Position numbers and translations under genes: made by a program | Part shown: positions 60,887-64,000 of the stretch, piece after piece | Numbering within the stretch: position 1 is the first letter of the stretch | How the letters are laid out: each line of letters begins with the position of its first letter | Notes under the pieces: generated by a model | The model's database searches: none | Told to the model about the DNA's origin: nothing | What the model saw: the letters and a program-made list of their open reading frames with translations, nothing else | Origin: Acidimicrobiales bacterium | GTDB lineage: Bacteria > Actinomycetota > Acidimicrobiia > Acidimicrobiales > SZUA-35 | Reading direction: 5' to 3' | Assembly (NCBI GenBank): GCA_013003535.1 | Contig: JABDIY010000137.1 | Coordinates: forward strand, 1-64,000 | Length of the DNA: 64,000 nt

Positions 60887-61507
60887 GTGGGGTCCAACAC
60901 CTATAGCGCGATAGCTGCAAAGCTTTCGCCAGTGGATCGCATTGAGAGACATGACGTACTGAATGCTGCCATGTTGGCGGTCATCCTCATGGGGATGACC
61001 TTCACTATGCTTTGGGGCGCCCGCGGCCTCGTTAACTCTGCCGGCGGCGATGACGAGCCCGGTACCACCGTTCTGGCCAGTGGTGACGATGATTCCGCAC
61101 CGAGCTCCTCGGAAACCATTCCGGATGAAAGCACCACGACAACGACAACCCCTGCCACCACGACCACCACGGCCCCCACAACCACTACTACCGCGGCCGT
61201 AGCCCATGCCCCGAACGAGGTGAAGACACGGGTAGGTAATGGAGCCGAACGAGGCGGCGTTGCGGGAGCGGGGACCAACATTCTCGCCTCAGCTGGGTAC
61301 GTGACCCTGGCGCCCAAGAACGCTGAAACGATCGATGTAAGCACCGTTTACTTCACCGAAGGATTCTCCGAAGACGCAAAGCTTGTGGCCCAACTCTTGA
61401 ACGTTCCGGTCACCAATGTGTTTCCGATGCCCAGCAATCCTGGAATGCCCGTGGGAGACGCCACAGTGGTCGCGGTGCTAGGGCGAGACACCGCTGTAGG
61501 CAGTTAA
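60887..61507 (+). CDS. membrane-anchored LytR_C-domain protein
   Basis: A 206-aa protein: a short cytoplasmic start, one membrane helix (about 26-46, AAMLAVILMGMTFTMLWGA), a Ser/Asp then nearly pure Thr linker (about 70-108) and a C-terminal LytR_C-type domain (EVKTRVGNGAERGGVAGAGT, ASAGYVTLAPKNAE, VYFTEGFSEDAKLVAQLL). This domain is found attached to or separate from LytR-CpsA-Psr wall-polymer ligases. The GTG start lies 20 bp after the LigD stop. It presumably acts at the wall; no enzymatic residues are evident. Confidence 0.82.
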   Translation: MGSNTYSAIAAKLSPVDRIERHDVLNAAMLAVILMGMTFTMLWGARGLVNSAGGDDEPGTTVLASGDDDSAPSSSETIPDESTTTTTTPATTTTTAPTTTTTAAVAHAPNEVKTRVGNGAERGGVAGAGTNILASAGYVTLAPKNAETIDVSTVYFTEGFSEDAKLVAQLLNVPVTNVFPMPSNPGMPVGDATVVAVLGRDTAVGS

Positions 61508-61517
61508 ACGAGAAAAG

Positions 61518-61551
61518 CCACCGGCCCCGAAGCAATGCTCCGGGGCCGTGG
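61518..61551 (+). terminator. terminator hairpin after the LytR_C gene
   Basis: CCACCGGCCCCG and CGGGGCCGTGG pair over about 11 bp with one bulge, around a loop of roughly 11 nt, 10 bp after the stop codon. This is one of the strongest stems in the window. The stretch from 61552 to 61705 that follows holds no gene I can support. Confidence 0.65.
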
Positions 61552-61621
61552 TCAGAGTACTTCTGCCGAAATCTCTTCCGGTGAAGGTATCCGGTTCGTC
61601 TTAGCCTACCACCGAGCGGTA

Positions 61622-61727
61622 ATTCCCTCCGGGGGCAGCTCAAACGCCGCTGATGCTTTGCCTCCGGCCTCCACCAGATCACTACTAGCCCTCAGCTCGA
61701 TCTGCTCAGAGATTCCCTCCGGGGGCA
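61622..61727. repeat. 16-bp direct repeat at the trmI 3' end
   Basis: ATTCCCTCCGGGGGCA occurs at 61622-61637 and again at 61712-61727. The second copy encodes the last residues of TrmI (minus strand) and the first lies in the non-coding stretch beyond its stop. Confidence 0.6.
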
Positions 61728-62590
61728 TCGAGAGGTTCCGCAGCGGCGTCCAGATCGGTGTCTGCGGGCTGGGGTTTCTCCAGGGATGGGCCTACGAGGC
61801 GGCCGCGGGTAAGGAAAGCGGTATGGCCCACCATCCGGTGATCGGGGCGCACCGCTTGCCCCTCGATGTGCCACGTCCGGTAAAGCACCTCGGTCGTGCT
61901 CACCTCGTCATACATACCGTTGTTCAACGCACGCCGAACCTGCTGAGCCTGCGTGATGCTTGGCGTGTACGCCACAATAATCCCGCCGGGCCGTAAAGCT
62001 TTTGGCGCATGAGCGATCACCTGCCACGGCTCCGGCAGGTCAAGGACAAACCGATCGAAGAGCGGTGTGTCCTCTTCCAGGCCGTCGCGACCGAGCTCGA
62101 TTCCCTCGTAGGCATCGGCAACGTGGACCTGGTATCGCTCGAAAACTCCTGCTCCCAGGAATCCCTCTACGTTCTTCTGCGCGCGAGCCAGGAAGTCCTC
62201 GCGAACCTCATATCCGGTCACGATCGCTCCGGCCCGCAACAGCGCCATGGACATTGCCCCCGACCCAACTCCGGTCTCAAAGACACGACACCCCGGGTAG
62301 ACATCGGCCATCATGAGGATTGCAGCAATATCCTTCGGATAGATGACCTGCGCACCCCGCTTCATCTGCAGGACATAGTCGTTCATGGTGGGTCGAAAAA
62401 CTCGGAACTTCTGACCCTTGGTGGTCGCCACCTGAACGCCCTCGGGCTGACCGATGATCTGACTGAAAGGGACGAACCCGGCATGGCTGTGGTATTGCTT
62501 CTCGGGGTCGAGGTTCACCAGATACCGGCGACCCTTGTTGTCAACCAGAAGTGCAGCCTCGCCTGCCCGTAATTCGCCGATCGAACTCAA
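61706..62590 (-). CDS. trmI: tRNA (adenine-N1)-methyltransferase
   Basis: A 294-aa SAM enzyme that methylates A58 (and A57 in some species) in the tRNA T-loop. The N-terminal beta domain has the family's HSHAGFVPFSQIIGQPEG and TTKGQKFRVFRPTMNDYVLQ; motif I is VFETGVGSGAMSMALLRAG near residue 105, then FDRFVLDLPEPWQVIAHAPK and GGIIVAYTPSITQAQQV. The C-terminal 20 residues are an acidic Ala/Pro tail. It starts at TTG, coupled by a TTGA overlap with the upstream basic-protein gene. Confidence 0.92.
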   Translation of the reverse strand: MSSIGELRAGEAALLVDNKGRRYLVNLDPEKQYHSHAGFVPFSQIIGQPEGVQVATTKGQKFRVFRPTMNDYVLQMKRGAQVIYPKDIAAILMMADVYPGCRVFETGVGSGAMSMALLRAGAIVTGYEVREDFLARAQKNVEGFLGAGVFERYQVHVADAYEGIELGRDGLEEDTPLFDRFVLDLPEPWQVIAHAPKALRPGGIIVAYTPSITQAQQVRRALNNGMYDEVSTTEVLYRTWHIEGQAVRPDHRMVGHTAFLTRGRLVGPSLEKPQPADTDLDAAAEPLDAPGGNL

Positions 62591-63321
62591 TTGGAGGCGA
62601 CCCGGCGGGCCGCTTTTGCAGCCTTGCGTTGGAGTCGTTGAGCTCGTTTCATATTGCGACGGTCCCGAAATGCCGCAACAGCTTCTTTTCGATCGGCACG
62701 GCGCTGGGCTTTCAGCGCCGCCCGGGCTTCTCGCTCGGCCCTTCGAACCTCGCGTTCCGCTCGCTTGGCAAGCTTACGTTGGGCCCGCAACTCGGCCTTG
62801 GTAGCCCGATCGATCTTCTTCTGCGCCTTTTGCGCATCGCGACGGATCCGACTGTCTTCTCGGGCCGCAGCCTTCTCCTGGCGAACCGCCGTCTTCGCCG
62901 CTTTGACCGCTGATTTCTGCTGTCGAGCCGCCAACTTCTCGGATTGATGAAGCTCGGCGGTCCGCCGTCTTATTTCGCGTCGGGTGGACCTGCTTGGAGC
63001 ACTCGCCTTCCGTGCCCGCATGTCAGCCTTCTTCCTGGCTTTGCTAGCCCGGCCATCAAGCTTGGCTGCTTTCTTGTTTCGTTTGGCTTCGGCCTTCATC
63101 TGTTTCATTTGTTCCTTGTGGGTGATGGGGAGGTGCTCAATCACGTACTTGGATCCCACACCGGCGCCACTGAGATCGATAATCTCCCGCTTTCCAGTCC
63201 GGCCCCGAATAAAATTGAACGCTGCGACGGCGGCCGTGCTGAATACCCATGACCCTGCCGGGCCCTTGATGAAGCTGTTCACGCCCGACACGATCAGGCG
63301 GTTCCGGATCGATCCGGCCAT
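62587..63321 (-). CDS. highly basic helical protein with N-terminal hydrophobic region
   Basis: A 244-aa protein of unknown function. Residues 1-70 look folded and mildly hydrophobic (SGVNSFIKGPAGSWVFSTAA, REIIDLSGAGVGSKYVIEHL). Residues about 80-244 are an extended helix rich in Lys, Arg, Ala and Glu (AEREVRRAEREARAALKAQR), probably a long single helix or coiled coil able to bind nucleic acid. It is TGATG-coupled to the small membrane-protein gene before it and overlaps trmI. The context suggests a membrane-linked complex, but no family is recognised. Confidence 0.68.
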   Translation of the reverse strand: MAGSIRNRLIVSGVNSFIKGPAGSWVFSTAAVAAFNFIRGRTGKREIIDLSGAGVGSKYVIEHLPITHKEQMKQMKAEAKRNKKAAKLDGRASKARKKADMRARKASAPSRSTRREIRRRTAELHQSEKLAARQQKSAVKAAKTAVRQEKAAAREDSRIRRDAQKAQKKIDRATKAELRAQRKLAKRAEREVRRAEREARAALKAQRRADRKEAVAAFRDRRNMKRAQRLQRKAAKAARRVASN

Positions 63322-63527
63322 CAGAGCCGGCGGATCTCGAGGACGGTGCTGTTCCGCTTGCCGGCGCGTCGGCCGAAGAAATAGATGGCACCCAAAAGGA
63401 CTACTGCCCCAACGACACCCGCTATCTGAACGAGTTTCTTGGAATCGCTGGAGACGGTTTCGATCTCACCTTGGATCGAGCGGAATTTCTGCTCTAGGTC
63501 AGCCGGAGTGATTGCGGGATCGGTCAT
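63321..63527 (-). CDS. 68-aa single-span membrane protein
   Basis: A short acidic N-terminal helix (DLEQKFRSIQGEIETVSSDS) precedes one membrane segment (VQIAGVVGAVVLLGAIYFFG), then a basic C-terminus (RRAGKRNS). The topology is probably N-out or N-in single-pass; no family is named. It overlaps the upstream gene by 4 bp (ATGA) and the downstream gene by 1 bp, so it is plainly part of the operon. Confidence 0.72.
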   Translation of the reverse strand: MTDPAITPADLEQKFRSIQGEIETVSSDSKKLVQIAGVVGAVVLLGAIYFFGRRAGKRNSTVLEIRRL

Positions 63528-63871
63528 CGGACGGCCCTCGTAGCTTTCGACATGGCACGGGCCAGGAGTAGGACAAGCACACCCATCACAGCAATTGACC
63601 CTGCGTAGGGTCCCATGCTGGCGAAGCTCTGACCGTCGAAGACCGTGCCGGTTTCGGACTGGAGTAGACGAAGAACCGCAAGTCCGATGAACAACACGCC
63701 CAGGAAGACCAGCAACGCTCCTGCCAGCCCGAACGCCAGATACTTGGCGAGCGTCCCGAGGGGCTCGATCGTTTCCTGCTTCGCGTATCTCACAAGCATT
63801 GCTTGGAGATCCTTCGCTTCATCGATGGGGTTCACTTTCGCCACGAGAGCAGTGTAGGGGCTTGGGTCCAC
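63524..63871 (-). CDS. 115-aa two-span membrane protein, Holin-X-like
   Basis: After a soluble helix (NPIDEAKDLQAMLVRYAKQE) come two hydrophobic segments, about residues 42-68 (YLAFGLAGALLVFLGVLFIG) and 90-108 (SIAVMGVLVLLLARAMS). Helix-TM-TM proteins of this size in actinobacteria are often placed in the Holin-X/phage-holin superfamily, with no proven lytic role. GTG 63871 is preceded by AAGGCGAG; later GTG codons (63844, 63835) are possible. It heads the small membrane-protein-trmI unit. Confidence 0.72.
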   Translation of the reverse strand: MDPSPYTALVAKVNPIDEAKDLQAMLVRYAKQETIEPLGTLAKYLAFGLAGALLVFLGVLFIGLAVLRLLQSETGTVFDGQSFASMGPYAGSIAVMGVLVLLLARAMSKATRAVR

Positions 63872-63896
63872 CTCGCCTTATTCAAAAACCAACAGG

Positions 63897-64000
63897 TCAT
63901 TCGTCCCTAAGGGACTGCCCCATTTCCATCTCCACAATGGCCATCGCCGAGTTCAAGGTTTCGGCAAGCAGCGGTAGCCTGTCGGCCACGGTCGGAGCCG
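63897..64000 (-). CDS. C-terminal end of an unidentified protein (5' truncated by window edge)
   Basis: On the minus strand an open frame enters from the right edge and ends at a TGA (63897-63899) after about 33 codons, reading ...DRLPLLAETLNSAMAIVEME and a short polar tail. The pattern is helical and protein-like. It ends 25 bp before the next minus-strand start, suggesting the operon continues to the right. It is too short for a family call. Confidence 0.5.
   Translation of the reverse strand, partial: APTVADRLPLLAETLNSAMAIVEMEMGQSLRDE

Noticed and set aside
61137-61200. Thr-rich (ACN) repeat as a repeat locus
   Set aside because: It is an ordinary low-complexity linker between membrane helix and LytR_C domain, with mixed codons rather than an exact DNA repeat.
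1-64000. CRISPR arrays, tRNA/rRNA genes, transposases, prophage or toxin-antitoxin pairs
   Set aside because: I looked for repeat-spacer patterns, cloverleaf-like gaps and matching ORFs; the intergenic gaps are short and none was found.

Overview
The window reads as one contiguous chromosomal segment of a G+C-rich (about 60% by eye, not computed) actinobacterium, most plausibly an uncultured member of the Acidimicrobiia. The class is inferred from gene content: an acyl-CoA carboxylase alpha subunit of the BC-BCCP type, a cobalamin-dependent methylmalonyl-CoA mutase with MeaB, Ku plus a stand-alone LigD polymerase, an LpdA-type flavoprotein, many GTG starts, many probable leaderless mRNAs (TANNNT placed 6-7 nt before the start codon) and secreted enzymes carrying C-terminal DUF4214 domains. 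I saw no rRNA, tRNA, CRISPR, insertion sequence or prophage.

Layout. 0-5.6 kb: biotin ligase divergent from its likely substrate, the biotin-dependent carboxylase, then a three-gene polar amino-acid ABC importer. 5.6-14.4 kb: LpdA-like flavoprotein, three GT4 glycosyltransferases, methylmalonyl-CoA mutase and a MeaB GTPase fused to a C-terminal VOC domain. 14.4-17.5 kb: a Tat-exported metallophosphoesterase with a DUF4214 tail (a decayed second copy of the tail end lies just downstream) and an AI-2E-family membrane protein. 17.5-30.9 kb: a co-directional, mostly overlapping block for a surface glycan: two methyltransferases, a double-GT4 protein, a sulfotransferase-like protein, RfbB and RfbA (dTDP-sugar entry), a GT2, a flippase-like membrane protein, a GT4-like protein, another methyltransferase and a GT-C membrane enzyme. 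30.9-37.9 kb, opposite strand: HNH nuclease, second sulfotransferase-like protein, a Wzt/Wzm-type ABC exporter with a glycan-recognition-like tail, a NoeA-like methyltransferase, a 63-aa membrane protein and a sulfatase-superfamily membrane enzyme. 38-46.7 kb: SpoIID/LytB-DUF4214 protein, two SGNH-like exoproteins with an MBOAT O-acyltransferase (an extracytoplasmic O-acylation module), and a PGRP-type amidase with propeller-like repeats and DUF4214. 46.9-54.6 kb: rhodanese-ThiF fusion, sirtuin, a coiled-coil protein coupled to a GT4-methyltransferase fusion, an SMP-30 enzyme, a winged-helix-like protein and the undecaprenyl-phosphate sugar-1-phosphate transferase that probably starts a glycan. 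54.6-61.5 kb: leucyl aminopeptidase, a large secreted propeller protein with five YWRG repeats, Ku, LigD polymerase and a LytR_C protein. 61.7-64 kb: TrmI tRNA methyltransferase with a very basic protein and two small membrane proteins.

Working together: the sugar-1-phosphate transferase, the rfb genes, more than six glycosyltransferases, Wzm/Wzt, O-acylation, sulfotransferase-like and methyltransferase genes together look like a dispersed locus that builds, decorates and exports a cell-surface polysaccharide. The DUF4214-tagged hydrolases would act at the same surface. Product names come from motifs I can read in the translations; no database search was possible.
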